Below are positions 8,979-18,317 of a stretch of 64,000 nt of DNA, piece after piece (the stretch's first letter is position 1; every line of letters begins with the position of its first letter). A program made the position numbers and the translations under genes. The notes beneath the pieces were generated by a model. That model was not told where the DNA came from. It worked only from the letters and a program-made list of their open reading frames with translations, and made no database searches. The DNA lies in contig WTCE01000041.1 of the NCBI GenBank assembly GCA_013138735.1, forward strand, positions 1 to 64,000, read 5' to 3'. This DNA is from Crocinitomix sp. GTDB taxonomy: Bacteria; Bacteroidota; Bacteroidia; Flavobacteriales_D; Crocinitomicaceae.

Positions 8979-10031
8979 ATGAAGCTATTTAACTACATAT
9001 CAATCCTTGTCATTTGTTTGTTTTCAGTGTCCGTTTACAGCCAATATAAATCTCCTTTTAATCAAAATGAAATTCAAACTGAAGGAACACAATATTCTTT
9101 TATTGTAAGTGGCCACTTTTATGGAGATGGAGGAAATAAATCGCGTTTTCCAGTCAATACCCTATTGGCAAATTTAGATTGGATCAATGGCTCAAATGCC
9201 GTTATGCTCGTTTGTTTAGGTGATTTATTTAAAGATGTTTCTAACGATATTCCCAATTACCAAACCAGTTTATTTGACAAGCTTGAAATGCCCTTGGTCA
9301 ATGCTGTTGGAAATCATGATTTAACGGATAATATCTATCAAGACAATTTTGGCAAAACTGCCTTTTCTTTCCAAATCAATCAAGACGTTCATATTGTTTT
9401 AGATACCGAGCGTGATAATGGAGATATTACTGGTGAGCAACTCGATTTATTGAAGGATGCTAAGACAAAGGTTAACAATGGAGTTATCCAAAATGTATTC
9501 ATTTACACGCACCGCACCATTTGGAAAGAAGCCTATTCAGAAATGGATGGCATTTTTGAAGACAATACACAAAGCATAGGCGGAACAAATTATGAATCAG
9601 AAGTGCTTCCCATTTTAAAAGAAATGGGTGAAAAAGTACACGTCTATTTGTTTTCCGGATCATTGGGAACTGCGCCTGCATCCTTCTTTCATTTTTATGA
9701 TAAGGAAAATAATGTTAAAATAATCGCTACTGCTATTCGCGGTTTGCCAAGAGATGCAATGCTGGAAGTAATGGTAAATGAAATGGGAGAAGCCAGTTTC
9801 ACTACCAAAAGTTTAACAGGCGAAAAATTAGACCCATTGAATTATTATGATGTAGAATATTGGCAAACGGAAGTGGGTACAGAACCGTTCAATTGGAAAA
9901 TGATTCCTTACTATATTGAACTCATGTTAAAACACCGTTTTTTCTGGTACGGAGTAGGATTGACCTCCCTTGGTTTTTTCATCCTCATTTGGTTTGCTAA
10001 AAGGAGAAATCAATCTAGATATAGGGTTTAA
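8979..10031 (+). CDS. Secreted/membrane-anchored metallophosphoesterase homologue
   Basis: The 350-residue protein starts with a signal peptide ending near SVYSQ and ends with a membrane helix (about 325-343) followed by a positively charged tail, so the domain faces the periplasm or cell surface. It has the calcineurin-like phosphoesterase fold motifs LGDLF (motif II), GNHD (motif III) and YTHRT (motif IV). Two motifs are abnormal: motif I reads SGHFYGD rather than DxH, and the final GHxH is replaced by SGSLG. Catalysis may therefore be altered. The start directly follows the CotH-like gene's stop, so it belongs to the same operon. A hydrolase acting on the locus's polymer or its precursors is an inference. 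Confidence 0.7.
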   Translation: MKLFNYISILVICLFSVSVYSQYKSPFNQNEIQTEGTQYSFIVSGHFYGDGGNKSRFPVNTLLANLDWINGSNAVMLVCLGDLFKDVSNDIPNYQTSLFDKLEMPLVNAVGNHDLTDNIYQDNFGKTAFSFQINQDVHIVLDTERDNGDITGEQLDLLKDAKTKVNNGVIQNVFIYTHRTIWKEAYSEMDGIFEDNTQSIGGTNYESEVLPILKEMGEKVHVYLFSGSLGTAPASFFHFYDKENNVKIIATAIRGLPRDAMLEVMVNEMGEASFTTKSLTGEKLDPLNYYDVEYWQTEVGTEPFNWKMIPYYIELMLKHRFFWYGVGLTSLGFFILIWFAKRRNQSRYRV

Positions 10032-10073
10032 TAAACTGTTGGAATTAATGAGAACAATACTACTCAGTGAAAA

Positions 10074-10829
10074 ATGAAATTTTTAGCAGCCCTCATTATT
10101 CTAATAATCTTTGTATTAATCGCAAAAGTATTTCCTTATAAGAAAAGTGCCTCAAAACCATCAAAACATTTTGAAGCATTAAAGCTAGAATACAAAGCGT
10201 GGGAATGGAAATTTGCTCTGATGATCCTTGTTATTACAGTTGTTTCAGCATTTTTAATCAAACCATTACTCGCATTTATTAGTTCAAGCGCAATAGCACC
10301 CGGAAACTCAGTCTATTATGTTGTGCCTGAAGCTAATATATGGTTTGTGCCAGCAACTATTTTAGGACTTGCTATTAGCATTTACGTCATTGATTATTTA
10401 GGTAGACTTATCTTAAAATATAGAATGGCAGAATATCATCATTATACTAACTTAAAGCATGGTTATGATGGAAGTAAATTTGTGAAACCTATTACGTGGT
10501 TTTTATTGGCTGTTGCAATGGTTGTAACACTCGGTTATTCCAATAATTTCATTTCAATTGGCGAAGATGAAATCGTTTATCATGAACTAAGAACGATCTC
10601 CCCAAAAAGCTACTCCTTTGATGAAATTGAAGGAGTTTATTATGTTGAAAATAAAAAACATGACGATAATTTGGTCTACGATCCGCATTATTATCTTGAA
10701 TTTAAAGATGGAGCTATTTGGAATACATTGACTGGATTAACCCAAAATGAAAAAGATCAAGAAATCTTTAAATTCATAAGCTTTAAGGCAAACCTTGCGA
10801 TTGAGAAGGTGCCGTATTTAGAGAAGTAA
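10074..10829 (+). CDS. Hypothetical membrane protein
   Basis: No family was recognised. The 251 residues contain four hydrophobic segments: an N-terminal one (2-20), one near 50-72, one near 85-110 and one near 140-160. These are followed by a soluble C-terminal region of about 85 residues rich in Asp, Glu, Tyr and Lys. The tail resembles in style small bacterial proteins with a PH-like soluble domain after membrane helices, but this is only an impression. It lies 42 bp after the polymer cluster on the same strand and may be its last gene or stand alone. Confidence 0.7.
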   Translation: MKFLAALIILIIFVLIAKVFPYKKSASKPSKHFEALKLEYKAWEWKFALMILVITVVSAFLIKPLLAFISSSAIAPGNSVYYVVPEANIWFVPATILGLAISIYVIDYLGRLILKYRMAEYHHYTNLKHGYDGSKFVKPITWFLLAVAMVVTLGYSNNFISIGEDEIVYHELRTISPKSYSFDEIEGVYYVENKKHDDNLVYDPHYYLEFKDGAIWNTLTGLTQNEKDQEIFKFISFKANLAIEKVPYLEK

Positions 10830-10958
10830 TTATTCGTAAAAATTTTGTTTTAATTAAAAATTGACGTTTTCAATTAAACCATTCTTCAAGTTAACAGTCT
10901 GATTAAGAACAACACGAAGTTATTTAGGAATAAAAGACTTCATTTAAAGCGGAGAGGT

Positions 10959-11033
10959 ATGGTAGAAGTTAGACTTAAGGTATTGAACACAATAATATAT
11001 GTACTTTTGGGTGCAGTTTTGTTCCTCATTTAA
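10959..11033 (+). other. Possible 24-codon membrane microprotein or gene remnant
   Basis: A short frame starts at ATG 10959, a few bases after a purine-rich GGAGAGG, and encodes 24 residues of which the last 14 are hydrophobic. It ends at TAA 11031-11033 in the 247-bp gap before the YHYH gene. It could be a tiny membrane peptide, the head of a lost gene, or chance. The strong-looking ribosome binding sequence is unusual in this AT-rich, weak-SD genome, which is why it is listed. Confidence 0.2.
10983..11009 (+). promoter_or_regulatory. Candidate promoter for the YHYH gene cluster
   Basis: TACTTTTG at 11002-11009 matches the Bacteroidota -7 consensus TAnnTTTG. A TTG lies at 10983-10985, but the 16-base spacing is shorter than the usual 19-20. 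It would give a leader of about 60 bases before the start at 11077. Confidence 0.3.
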
Positions 11034-11076
11034 ATCCTATTGAAACCAAACCAATGAAATCATCTAATTCAAAATT

Positions 11077-11829
11077 ATGCGAAAAGTAAATATAGTGCAA
11101 GGCGGATTTTTTATCATACTCGGAGTGATCTTACTTTCAGGATGTAAAAAAGAGGGAGAAGGAGTGGACGAAGAGCTACCCGCAGTATATCAAAAATTTT
11201 ATAATATCGAATCTGTTTATCAAGATGGTGACTTTGTTGTAATTGAAACAGCTGGCATTCCAGACCATAAAAGTCCTTATTATGAAGGAACTTCATGGGA
11301 GTCTGAATTATATGAAACTTATACAGGAAGCAATCCAGATTTTGTACAAAATCCAAACGATATTGCGGCACAAGATTATACGTTTAAAATTCCGATTAAT
11401 CCTGGAGTTGACGGCGCACATTCTTCAACGCCGCTGGGTCCAATTGGAGTTGCACTTAATGGAGTAGCTATATTTAACCAATATGCTGGTCCGGGAGAAG
11501 AAGCTTTGGAAGGAGAAATTAATACCTTCGATCAGTTTAACGGTCATCCTACGGGGACAAAAGCCTATCATTATCATATTGAGCCAGTTTATTTAACTAG
11601 TACGTTAGGTTCAAGCGCCTTAATTGGATTTTTATTAGACGGTTTTCCAGTTTATGGCCCAATTGAGGATGGCGAATTGGTGACGAATGACGATTTAGAT
11701 ACTTATCACGGGCATTCTCACGCAACGTTTGATTATCCTGACGGGATTTATCATTATCACATCACAGCCGAGGATCCTTATATTAACGGAGATGGTTTTT
11801 ATGGTACGGCCGGTACAGTTACGCAATAG
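11077..11829 (+). CDS. YHYH-domain lipoprotein
   Basis: A 250-residue lipoprotein: signal peptide followed by the lipobox LLSGC with Cys22-23 region, then a mature domain of the YHYH type. Diagnostic motifs are KAYHYHIEPVYL, the GFLLDGFPVYGPI stretch, YHGHSHATFDYPDGIYHYH and the closing GTAGTVTQ. YHYH proteins are of uncertain function; the repeated His pairs suggest metal binding, and the genomic link here to a SCO protein suggests copper. The last 29 bases overlap the start of the next lipoprotein gene, indicating translational coupling. The metal role is inference. Confidence 0.82.
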   Translation: MRKVNIVQGGFFIILGVILLSGCKKEGEGVDEELPAVYQKFYNIESVYQDGDFVVIETAGIPDHKSPYYEGTSWESELYETYTGSNPDFVQNPNDIAAQDYTFKIPINPGVDGAHSSTPLGPIGVALNGVAIFNQYAGPGEEALEGEINTFDQFNGHPTGTKAYHYHIEPVYLTSTLGSSALIGFLLDGFPVYGPIEDGELVTNDDLDTYHGHSHATFDYPDGIYHYHITAEDPYINGDGFYGTAGTVTQ

Positions 11830-12295
11830 TCTTTTTCTTTCACTCATTTTGCTTTGCACTTTTGCATGCGAAACAGAAAAAAAGCGTCATGATGTGGATA
11901 GCGATCATGATAAACTGCTTAAACTAAAAGGCACTTACTATTATTTTGACGAAGCTTTGAATGGACGGATTATAAGCTATTTTGAGAATGGCGACACAGC
12001 CGCAACTGCTGAATATATTGATGGCGTAAAAAATGGTGTAACGCGCAAATGGTATAATGGCGGGCGACTAAAGTTTGTTGGGCATTACGAAGATGGAAAC
12101 TACGAAGGCACGGTTGCAGAATGGTATCCGAGTGGTCAACCATACAGTTTATTTAATTACAAGGCAGGTAAAGAAGTTGGGCGGCAACAAGCTTGGCTTG
12201 AAAACGGGAAATTTAAAGCCAATTATGAAGTCATTGGTGACCGAAAATATGGTTTAACAGGAATAAAGAATTGCAGCAATGATTGGGAAGAATAG
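11801..12295 (+). CDS. MORN-repeat (YwqK-like) lipoprotein
   Basis: The chosen start at 11801 gives a 164-residue protein with a positively charged N-terminus, hydrophobic core and lipobox TFAC; an upstream in-frame ATG at 11729 would destroy this signal peptide. The mature part carries repeated MORN-type units such as GRIISYFENGDTAATAEY, GVTRKWYNGGRLKFVGHY and GTVAEWYPSGQPYSLFNYK. Proteins of this form are often labelled YwqK-family antitoxins, but nothing here indicates a toxin-antitoxin function; an outer-surface beta-sheet scaffold is more likely. The gene overlaps both the YHYH gene (29 bp) and the SCO gene (17 bp). Confidence 0.78.
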   Translation: MVRPVQLRNSLFLSLILLCTFACETEKKRHDVDSDHDKLLKLKGTYYYFDEALNGRIISYFENGDTAATAEYIDGVKNGVTRKWYNGGRLKFVGHYEDGNYEGTVAEWYPSGQPYSLFNYKAGKEVGRQQAWLENGKFKANYEVIGDRKYGLTGIKNCSNDWEE

Positions 12296-12938
12296 TTTTT
12301 TTGTGTTGCTTGCGTTTGCATTCTGTGCTTGCACTACAGATAATGCCGTTGAGGCATCCATAGTGCCAATTACGGTTGATGCTTTGCCCTATTATCACAC
12401 CCCCAACTTTGATCCTATTTGGGAGGTAGGTGATTTAGATACCTTGCATACGATTGCAGATTTTAGTTTTACGGATCAAAATGGTCTTTCAGTAACTGAA
12501 GAAACCATTGCCGATAAGATCTATATCTCCAACTTTTTCTTTACAAACTGTGGCGGAATTTGCCCGAAATTGACACGAAACATGGAAATAGTGCAGGGTG
12601 CCTTTGAAGCAGAAGAGGATGTTTTATTTTTATCACATTCAGTTGCACCCGAAATAGATTCGGTGCCGAAATTAAAAGCCTATACCAATAACTTTAATGT
12701 AAATGATGCCCGCTGGCACTTTTTAACGGGATCAAAAACCGAAATCTATGAAATGGCAAGACAATCCTATTTCGCAGAAGAGGTCCCGGGTTTTAATAAG
12801 GATTCAACCGAATTTCTGCACACCGAACATTTTATTTTAGTGGATCGCGATAAACATATTCGTGGTATTTATAACGGTACAGTTGAACTAGAAATGGATC
12901 GAATTATTGAGGATATTAATTTGTTGCTCAATGAGTAG
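12279..12938 (+). CDS. SCO1/SenC family protein
   Basis: A 219-residue thioredoxin-fold protein of the SCO family, which delivers copper to the CuA site of cytochrome c oxidase or acts as a thiol redox protein. The CxxxC motif is CGGIC (Cys91 and Cys95), followed by Pro, and the third ligand His lies in HTEHFILVD (His181 or His184). The N-terminus is a hydrophobic signal with a candidate lipobox (FAFCAC), so the protein is probably tethered to the membrane facing the periplasm. It is the last of three overlapping genes after the YHYH and MORN lipoproteins. Copper transfer is known for the family; the partnership with its neighbours is inferred. Confidence 0.85.
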   Translation: MIGKNSFFVLLAFAFCACTTDNAVEASIVPITVDALPYYHTPNFDPIWEVGDLDTLHTIADFSFTDQNGLSVTEETIADKIYISNFFFTNCGGICPKLTRNMEIVQGAFEAEEDVLFLSHSVAPEIDSVPKLKAYTNNFNVNDARWHFLTGSKTEIYEMARQSYFAEEVPGFNKDSTEFLHTEHFILVDRDKHIRGIYNGTVELEMDRIIEDINLLLNE

Positions 12939-13068
12939 GGTATGACTCTTCTGCGAAGCGCGAGGAATCAGATCTTTGATGATATTCTGTTATTCCACAG
13001 CGAGTAAGAATTTGACACTTATCAGTCAGTTTAGTACATTTGGAACAAAACTATTAACCTACTCAGCT

Positions 13069-13890
13069 ATGAGATTTCTATTTTTATTAAGTTTTTTATT
13101 AGGAGCAACAAGTTCAATTGGACAATGTGAAGACTTTGTTATAACCTTTGTTACTAATAATCCAACCTGTTATGGTTTTTCTGATGGATCTGTCACTGCC
13201 AATACTACAGGAGGAACAGGCGGCTCTTATTTCACAATAACAGATGTGGATGACGTTGTTTTGAGTATAGACGGAAGCAATACAGCTAATACATTACCCG
13301 AAGGATGGTATTTTATTCAGGCGATTGATGAAGAAGGCTGCGTGGTTGAAGATTCAATTTTTATAGAACAACCTGGGATTATGGAAATAGATCTTATTGT
13401 AATGACCTCAAATCCTGATCCAGATTGCGACGGTTCCGCGATTGTTGACACGGTTTACAATGCTACAGGTGATTATGCCAATATTTCTTATTATTGGACG
13501 CCAAATCCAAGCGGCATAAATGGTATTGGAACCGATACTATTTATGATTTTTGTCCTGGCGATCATACGATCACTGTGAATGATGAAAATGGCTGTTCAA
13601 AAGTCTTTGATTTCGTGGTTGGTGAATTAGTAAGTATAGATGAAAGCTTAGATAGTCAAATTCAATTTGTTTCCAATGCCGTAACTGGTGCAATTACCGT
13701 TCAACTTAATTCATTTAAAGAGCCATTGGCGATAAATTTCTACGAAACTTCAGGGAGATTAGTCTATAGTGCGATACTGAATGAAACGCTAACGGTAATC
13801 AATCCTAATTTTGCTTCAGGAACAAATATCTACACAATTGACACTGCGGATTTAATTCTAGAAACGGGTCAATTTGTTGTGCCGCAGTAA
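13069..13890 (+). CDS. Secreted protein with SprB-like repeat and C-terminal sorting domain
   Basis: Starting at ATG 13069 gives 273 residues beginning with a clean signal peptide ending at SSIGQ; the longer frame from 12976 would bury it. The mature N-terminus has SprB-repeat-like sequence (NPTCYGFSDGSVTANTTGGTGG, then EGWYFIQAIDEEGC), a beta-domain found in gliding adhesins and gliding-related surface proteins. A second similar unit follows near residues 110-200. The last 70 residues look like a divergent T9SS sorting domain with an INFYETSGRLVYSA-like strand pattern. Likely exported to the surface or medium by T9SS. Confidence 0.7.
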   Translation: MRFLFLLSFLLGATSSIGQCEDFVITFVTNNPTCYGFSDGSVTANTTGGTGGSYFTITDVDDVVLSIDGSNTANTLPEGWYFIQAIDEEGCVVEDSIFIEQPGIMEIDLIVMTSNPDPDCDGSAIVDTVYNATGDYANISYYWTPNPSGINGIGTDTIYDFCPGDHTITVNDENGCSKVFDFVVGELVSIDESLDSQIQFVSNAVTGAITVQLNSFKEPLAINFYETSGRLVYSAILNETLTVINPNFASGTNIYTIDTADLILETGQFVVPQ

Positions 13891-13937
13891 ATAGTAGTAG
13901 TATTTATAGATATTAATTTTAGCGAAGCTGAATCAAC

Positions 13938-15263
13938 CTATGTCACCACATCTTTATCTGCCACTTCAGGCATACTTTCATTCTCTTTAGCGGGAATGAA
14001 AAACAAGGCCAAAAATCCAAGGACAAAGAAAACAATCAAGGCTAATACGGAAGTTCGCATATCTCCTGAAGTTGCTTCAACATAACCGAAGATCACCATT
14101 CCAATTACAATCCCGATTTTTTCAGTAATATCAAAAAAGCTAAAAAATGATGCTGTGTCTGTTGTTTCTGGAATATATTTCGAATAAGTTGAACGTGCCA
14201 ATGATTGAGTTCCGCCCATTACAAATCCAACAAAACCCGCTAATAAGTAGAAATTAAATGGATCATAAACAAATAAGTAAGCATAAGCACAACAAAGTGA
14301 CCAGATGAATAAAGCTATTCCTAATGTTTTGATATTTCCAATTTTTTTAGAGGCCCAACTGAATGCATACGCGCCAGGAATCGCTATAAATTGGATGAGG
14401 AGTACTGCAATTATCAAGCCTGCATCATTTTCATTTTCCCCAACAAAAACTTGTTTTTTTGCAAATAAAACAGCCACTAGCATGACAGTTTGAACCCCCA
14501 TACTAAACAAAAAGAAAGAATATAAAAAGCGTTTTAAACGTTTTGTGGTTTTAATAAAGTTGCCAACTTTTTTTAATTCTCTAAAACCGTCGCCCAATAT
14601 TTTACGGGTCATTTTATTGCTAGATTGTGAATTGGGAAGTATCCGATAGGTGATTTGACTAAATCCAATCCACCAAATACCTGTTAAAATAAAAGCGTAT
14701 TTGGCTGGCATGTCAAATACTTTAATTGCGATTAAGCACCCAATAAGTAAAATCGAAGCACCTGCATAACCCAATGAGAAACCTTTGGCACTTAGCCGAT
14801 CGTGATCCTTTTTTTCGGCAACCTCAGGAAGGTATGCGTTATAGAATACTAAACTGTTCCAAAAGCCCAAGCTTGCAAAAAATAGAGATAACATACTCCA
14901 TTCCATTCTTGTTGGATCGAAGAAAAATAATGAGGCTGTTGCGATTGCACCTAAATAACAGAAGAATTGTAAGAAACGTTTTTTACTTCCGCTATAATCT
15001 GCAACTCCAGAAAGTATTGGGGAAAGTATACAGACCATTAGAAATGAAGCTGCAACGATATATGAATAAAGCACTGTGTTTTTAATCTGGCTCCCCCAAA
15101 ACATGACTTCATCACCATTTTCACCTAAACCAACTTGTTCAGAGGTAACAGTTTCATAAAATATTGGAAAAATTGCTGTGGAAATAACTAAAGGGTAAAC
15201 CGAATTGGCCCAATCATAGAACGCCCATCCGTTCATTATTTTTTTGTCTCCTTTTTTAATCAT
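13938..15263 (-). CDS. MFS transporter of the UMF1/Atg22-like family
   Basis: A 441-residue integral membrane protein with about twelve hydrophobic segments. The N-terminal signature NGWAFYDWANSVYPLVI is typical of the UMF1 family related to yeast Atg22, whose members are thought to move amino acids or similar small molecules out of compartments. A GGTQSLARSTYSKYIPE segment in the second half is also characteristic. It is convergent with the SprB-like gene (47-bp gap). Substrate is not predictable. Confidence 0.85.
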   Translation of the reverse strand: MIKKGDKKIMNGWAFYDWANSVYPLVISTAIFPIFYETVTSEQVGLGENGDEVMFWGSQIKNTVLYSYIVAASFLMVCILSPILSGVADYSGSKKRFLQFFCYLGAIATASLFFFDPTRMEWSMLSLFFASLGFWNSLVFYNAYLPEVAEKKDHDRLSAKGFSLGYAGASILLIGCLIAIKVFDMPAKYAFILTGIWWIGFSQITYRILPNSQSSNKMTRKILGDGFRELKKVGNFIKTTKRLKRFLYSFFLFSMGVQTVMLVAVLFAKKQVFVGENENDAGLIIAVLLIQFIAIPGAYAFSWASKKIGNIKTLGIALFIWSLCCAYAYLFVYDPFNFYLLAGFVGFVMGGTQSLARSTYSKYIPETTDTASFFSFFDITEKIGIVIGMVIFGYVEATSGDMRTSVLALIVFFVLGFLALFFIPAKENESMPEVADKDVVT

Positions 15264-15323
15264 ACAGCTAAGTAGGTTTTAAGCAAAAATGCTAAAAATA
15301 AAGCAGACCCTTGGAACTAATGC

Positions 15324-15362
15324 AAAAAAAAATCCCATCCGCCTCAGGCGGATGGGATTTTA
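15324..15362 (-). terminator. Intrinsic terminator after the OmpA-family gene
   Basis: The sequence around ATCCCATCCGCC and its complement GGCGGATGGGAT forms a stem of about 15 bp with a three-base loop. Read on the minus strand it ends in a long T-run. It lies about 20 bases past the stop of the gene at 15382 and before the MFS gene at 15263. Confidence 0.85.
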
Positions 15363-15381
15363 AAATCGTTTTATATAAGAA

Positions 15382-16524
15382 TTACTTAACCAATTGGAAA
15401 GTAACTCTTCTGTTTTTAGCTTTCGCTAAATCAGTTCCAGAAGCATCAGCTTTCTTTGTGTTCTTTGCATTTTCTGTTACTACTTTAGTATAGTTAATAC
15501 CGTTTTCCATAAAGAATAATTTAACGGCTTCAAGACGCTCATCACCTAGTGTTGTTAAAGATGGATTTTCATCTTCACTTTCATCTGTATGTGAAGTGAT
15601 CATAATTTTTGTGTCACGATTTTCTAACCACATTTTTAGCATTACATCTAAGTGTTTTTGGCTGTTTTCTGAAATTTCAGATGAACCAGAAGAAAAATAG
15701 ATTGAAGTGTTCTTAGCAACCGATTCAGCTGTCATTCCTTCAATACTTGACATTGGCGCCACCTCATAAATGAATTTCGTTTCTGGCTCTCTTGCATCAA
15801 CTTCACATTCACACATTGTTTCATCATCAATTGCAACGACAGAAACATTGTCAATAAAGTAATAAGCACTTACTACTGCAGCACCAGAGAATGTTTTACT
15901 TTTCTTTAAACGTTGATTCGTTGTTGAACCATTTGCAGAAAAGTTACCAATGGTTAAGAATTTCTCTCCACCAGTTGCTTTATAAACACCACAAACTTCA
16001 TCCCATCCAAACTGTCCGTTAAATACAGGATTGTCTTTATGCATAACGCTAGTCTTAGTCATAATACTTTTAGCTTCGCTTATATTATACTGTTTTTTAG
16101 AAAAATTGATCCCAATATTGTTTGAAGCATATTTAGATGCTTCGGCCAAGTTTACATAAAACTTAACGCAATATTTTTGATCTTTCTTCATAGTCATTTT
16201 TAACTTCGAAGAAATATAATTACGCGGCTCCTTGTCATTATAACTAAATGCACGGATTCCAACATAGTTTTCGCCATCCATTGCCTCTTCAACACCTAAA
16301 TTGTTGTTTGGTGTACTGTAACCCACTTTCACAGACCCTGCAAACATATCAGCAGCAGCTTTTGTTGGAGACATCCAACCTACAGCTACAGTAATTGCTC
16401 CACCTCTTTTTATTCTTCCCTCCGTTTGTTCAAAACTTCCATTTTCAACCAAGTTATCCATATCTTGAGCCGATACACTTAGTATCATCCCCAAGGATAA
16501 AAACGAAATAATAATTTTCTTCAT
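15382..16524 (-). CDS. OmpA family outer-membrane protein
   Basis: A 380-residue exported protein with a signal peptide ending near SVSAQ. Residues about 25-235 form a beta-rich domain with a NGSFEQTEGR-type start that looks like a carbohydrate-binding or jelly-roll module rather than a beta-barrel. The last 110 residues are an OmpA/MotB peptidoglycan-binding domain (IYFSSGSSEIS, TSHTDE, LGDERLEAVKLFF, AKNRRVTF). It probably tethers an outer-membrane lipid-side domain to peptidoglycan. It starts 12 bp after hemE and is followed by a strong terminator. Confidence 0.82.
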   Translation of the reverse strand: MKKIIISFLSLGMILSVSAQDMDNLVENGSFEQTEGRIKRGGAITVAVGWMSPTKAAADMFAGSVKVGYSTPNNNLGVEEAMDGENYVGIRAFSYNDKEPRNYISSKLKMTMKKDQKYCVKFYVNLAEASKYASNNIGINFSKKQYNISEAKSIMTKTSVMHKDNPVFNGQFGWDEVCGVYKATGGEKFLTIGNFSANGSTTNQRLKKSKTFSGAAVVSAYYFIDNVSVVAIDDETMCECEVDAREPETKFIYEVAPMSSIEGMTAESVAKNTSIYFSSGSSEISENSQKHLDVMLKMWLENRDTKIMITSHTDESEDENPSLTTLGDERLEAVKLFFMENGINYTKVVTENAKNTKKADASGTDLAKAKNRRVTFQLVK

Positions 16525-16536
16525 TTTTCTTTTTTT

Positions 16537-17574
16537 TTAATTAATTGAATGTGCTTTCACAGTTTCAATAAAACATTTAACCTTTTCTGGGTCAGTGTCC
16601 GGATATACTCCGTGCCCCAAATTAGCAATATGCCGCCGATTACCAAAGGAATTCAACAAGTTTTTTGTTTTCATTTCAATTGATTTAAAGTCGGAATACA
16701 ACACGCAAGGATCTAAATTTCCTTGAAGCGTTTTATCCATTCCAATGATTTTCCGACTTTCTTCAATATCCATGTTCCAATCCAGTCCAATAGTCTGGCA
16801 ATCTAACGTGGCGAGTTCCTCTCTCGCATAATACGCACCTTTGGCGAAAACAGTTACAGGAACTTCGTTTATTGCTTCACATATCCTACTTACATATTTC
16901 GCGCCAAACTCAGAATATGTAGTCTGGTCAAGGACTCCAGCCCATGAATCAAAAACTTGAACAATGTCAACGCCAGCTTCTATTTGTAGTTTTAAGTACT
17001 TTATCGTAACGTTTGTAATTTGATTTAAAAGTTTATGAGCAAGTTCTGGATTTGAATATAAAATGCGTTTTGCCTTTGAAAAAGTTTTAGATCCTTCTCC
17101 TTCGGTCATATAACAAAAAATGGTCCAAGGAGCGCCCGCAAAACCAATTAGCGGAACGCGGTTATTTAATGCTTTTTTTGTACACTTAATGGCTTCCATC
17201 ACATATCCAAGGCGATCAGCAACGTCAATATTATCAGAAACACGTTTTAAATCGTCTGCATTGGCAATTACGTTTTCAAACCATGGACCTTTTTTCTCAA
17301 TCATTTGGTAAGGAAGCCCCATGGCTTCAGGTACTACTAGAATATCTGAAAAAATTATGGCCGCATCAACTCCCAAAATATCGACAGGTTGTATCGTTAC
17401 TTCTGCCGCCAATTCAGGCGTTTCAACTAATTCTTTAAAACCGCTTAAACTTGAACGAATTGCTCGGTATTCAGGCAAAATTCTTCCAGCTTGGCGCATT
17501 AACCAAACGGGAAATCGGTCCGTTTGTTCACCGTTAATCATTTTTAAAATTGTGTCGTTCTGATAAGTGCTCAT
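16537..17574 (-). CDS. hemE: Uroporphyrinogen decarboxylase
   Basis: HemE converts uroporphyrinogen III to coproporphyrinogen III in cytoplasmic haem biosynthesis by removing four carboxyl groups. The 345-residue length is normal. The diagnostic N-terminal motif [16 protein letters not shown] and the second signature [13 protein letters not shown] are both present, as is the [15 protein letters not shown] block at the C-terminus. The gene starts 4 bp after ung, and the OmpA-family gene follows 12 bp downstream, so the three are probably co-transcribed. Confidence 0.97.
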   Translation of the reverse strand: MSTYQNDTILKMINGEQTDRFPVWLMRQAGRILPEYRAIRSSLSGFKELVETPELAAEVTIQPVDILGVDAAIIFSDILVVPEAMGLPYQMIEKKGPWFENVIANADDLKRVSDNIDVADRLGYVMEAIKCTKKALNNRVPLIGFAGAPWTIFCYMTEGEGSKTFSKAKRILYSNPELAHKLLNQITNVTIKYLKLQIEAGVDIVQVFDSWAGVLDQTTYSEFGAKYVSRICEAINEVPVTVFAKGAYYAREELATLDCQTIGLDWNMDIEESRKIIGMDKTLQGNLDPCVLYSDFKSIEMKTKNLLNSFGNRRHIANLGHGVYPDTDPEKVKCFIETVKAHSIN

Positions 17575-17578
17575 GCTT

Positions 17579-18247
17579 TTACCAATTTATAGGTGTTTTA
17601 TTTTGCAAAGCTAACAGTTCATTTGTTTTACTAAAGTGTTTACAACCAAAAAATCCGCGATAAGCTGATAATGGTGATGGATGTGGAGCTGTTAAAATAT
17701 GGTGTTTTGAACTGTCAATTAATTTAGCTTTCTGCTGCGCTTGTGCACCCCACAATAAAAACACAACCCCGTCTTGCTGTTCAGATATGGTTTCTATTAC
17801 TTTTTCGGTAAAGGTCTCCCAACCAAATTTTTTGTGCGAATTTGGACTATAGGCATTCACGGTAAGGACAGTATTTAGTAAAAAAACGCCTTGTGTTGCC
17901 CAACGTTCAAGATTTCCGTGTTCAGGAGTTTCAATTTTTAAATCGCTTTGAATTTCTTTAAAAATATTTTTCAATGATTTGGCTAATGGCTTTACTGATT
18001 CAGGAACTGAAAAGCATAAACCATGTGCATGGCCAGGAGTAGGATAGGGGTCTTGTCCTAAGATAACTACTTTTATTTTATTGATTGGACAGTGATCAAA
18101 AGCTTTAAAAACATCTCGTTCCCTTGGCCATACGTCATTCGAATTGTAGGCAACTGCGACATGTTCAACCAATTGTTTAAAATAAGGCTGTTCAAATGTG
18201 CTACCTAAAGCAGTTTTCCACGAAGCTTCGAATTTCAAATCCATCAA
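17579..18247 (-). CDS. ung: Uracil-DNA glycosylase
   Basis: Family 1 uracil-DNA glycosylase removes uracil from DNA to start base-excision repair. The 222-residue protein contains the water-activating motif GQDPYP (Asp66) and the second catalytic motif [10 protein letters not shown] with His189. The start could be either of the two adjacent Met codons (18247 or 18244). It is separated from the upstream rpsT by an intrinsic terminator and leads the ung-hemE-OmpA run. Confidence 0.97.
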   Translation of the reverse strand: MMDLKFEASWKTALGSTFEQPYFKQLVEHVAVAYNSNDVWPRERDVFKAFDHCPINKIKVVILGQDPYPTPGHAHGLCFSVPESVKPLAKSLKNIFKEIQSDLKIETPEHGNLERWATQGVFLLNTVLTVNAYSPNSHKKFGWETFTEKVIETISEQQDGVVFLLWGAQAQQKAKLIDSSKHHILTAPHPSPLSAYRGFFGCKHFSKTNELLALQNKTPINW

Positions 18248-18265
18248 TAGAAACGGTATAAACGG

Positions 18266-18296
18266 AAAAAGGTCTAGTACATTAAGTACCAGACCT
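18266..18296 (-). terminator. Intrinsic terminator after rpsT
   Basis: On the minus strand an 11-bp stem (one G-T pair) with a five-base loop is followed directly by five T-residues. It lies about 22 bases beyond the rpsT stop and just upstream of ung. Confidence 0.85.
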
Positions 18297-18317
18297 TACA
18301 GTGTTTTTTTTACAACC

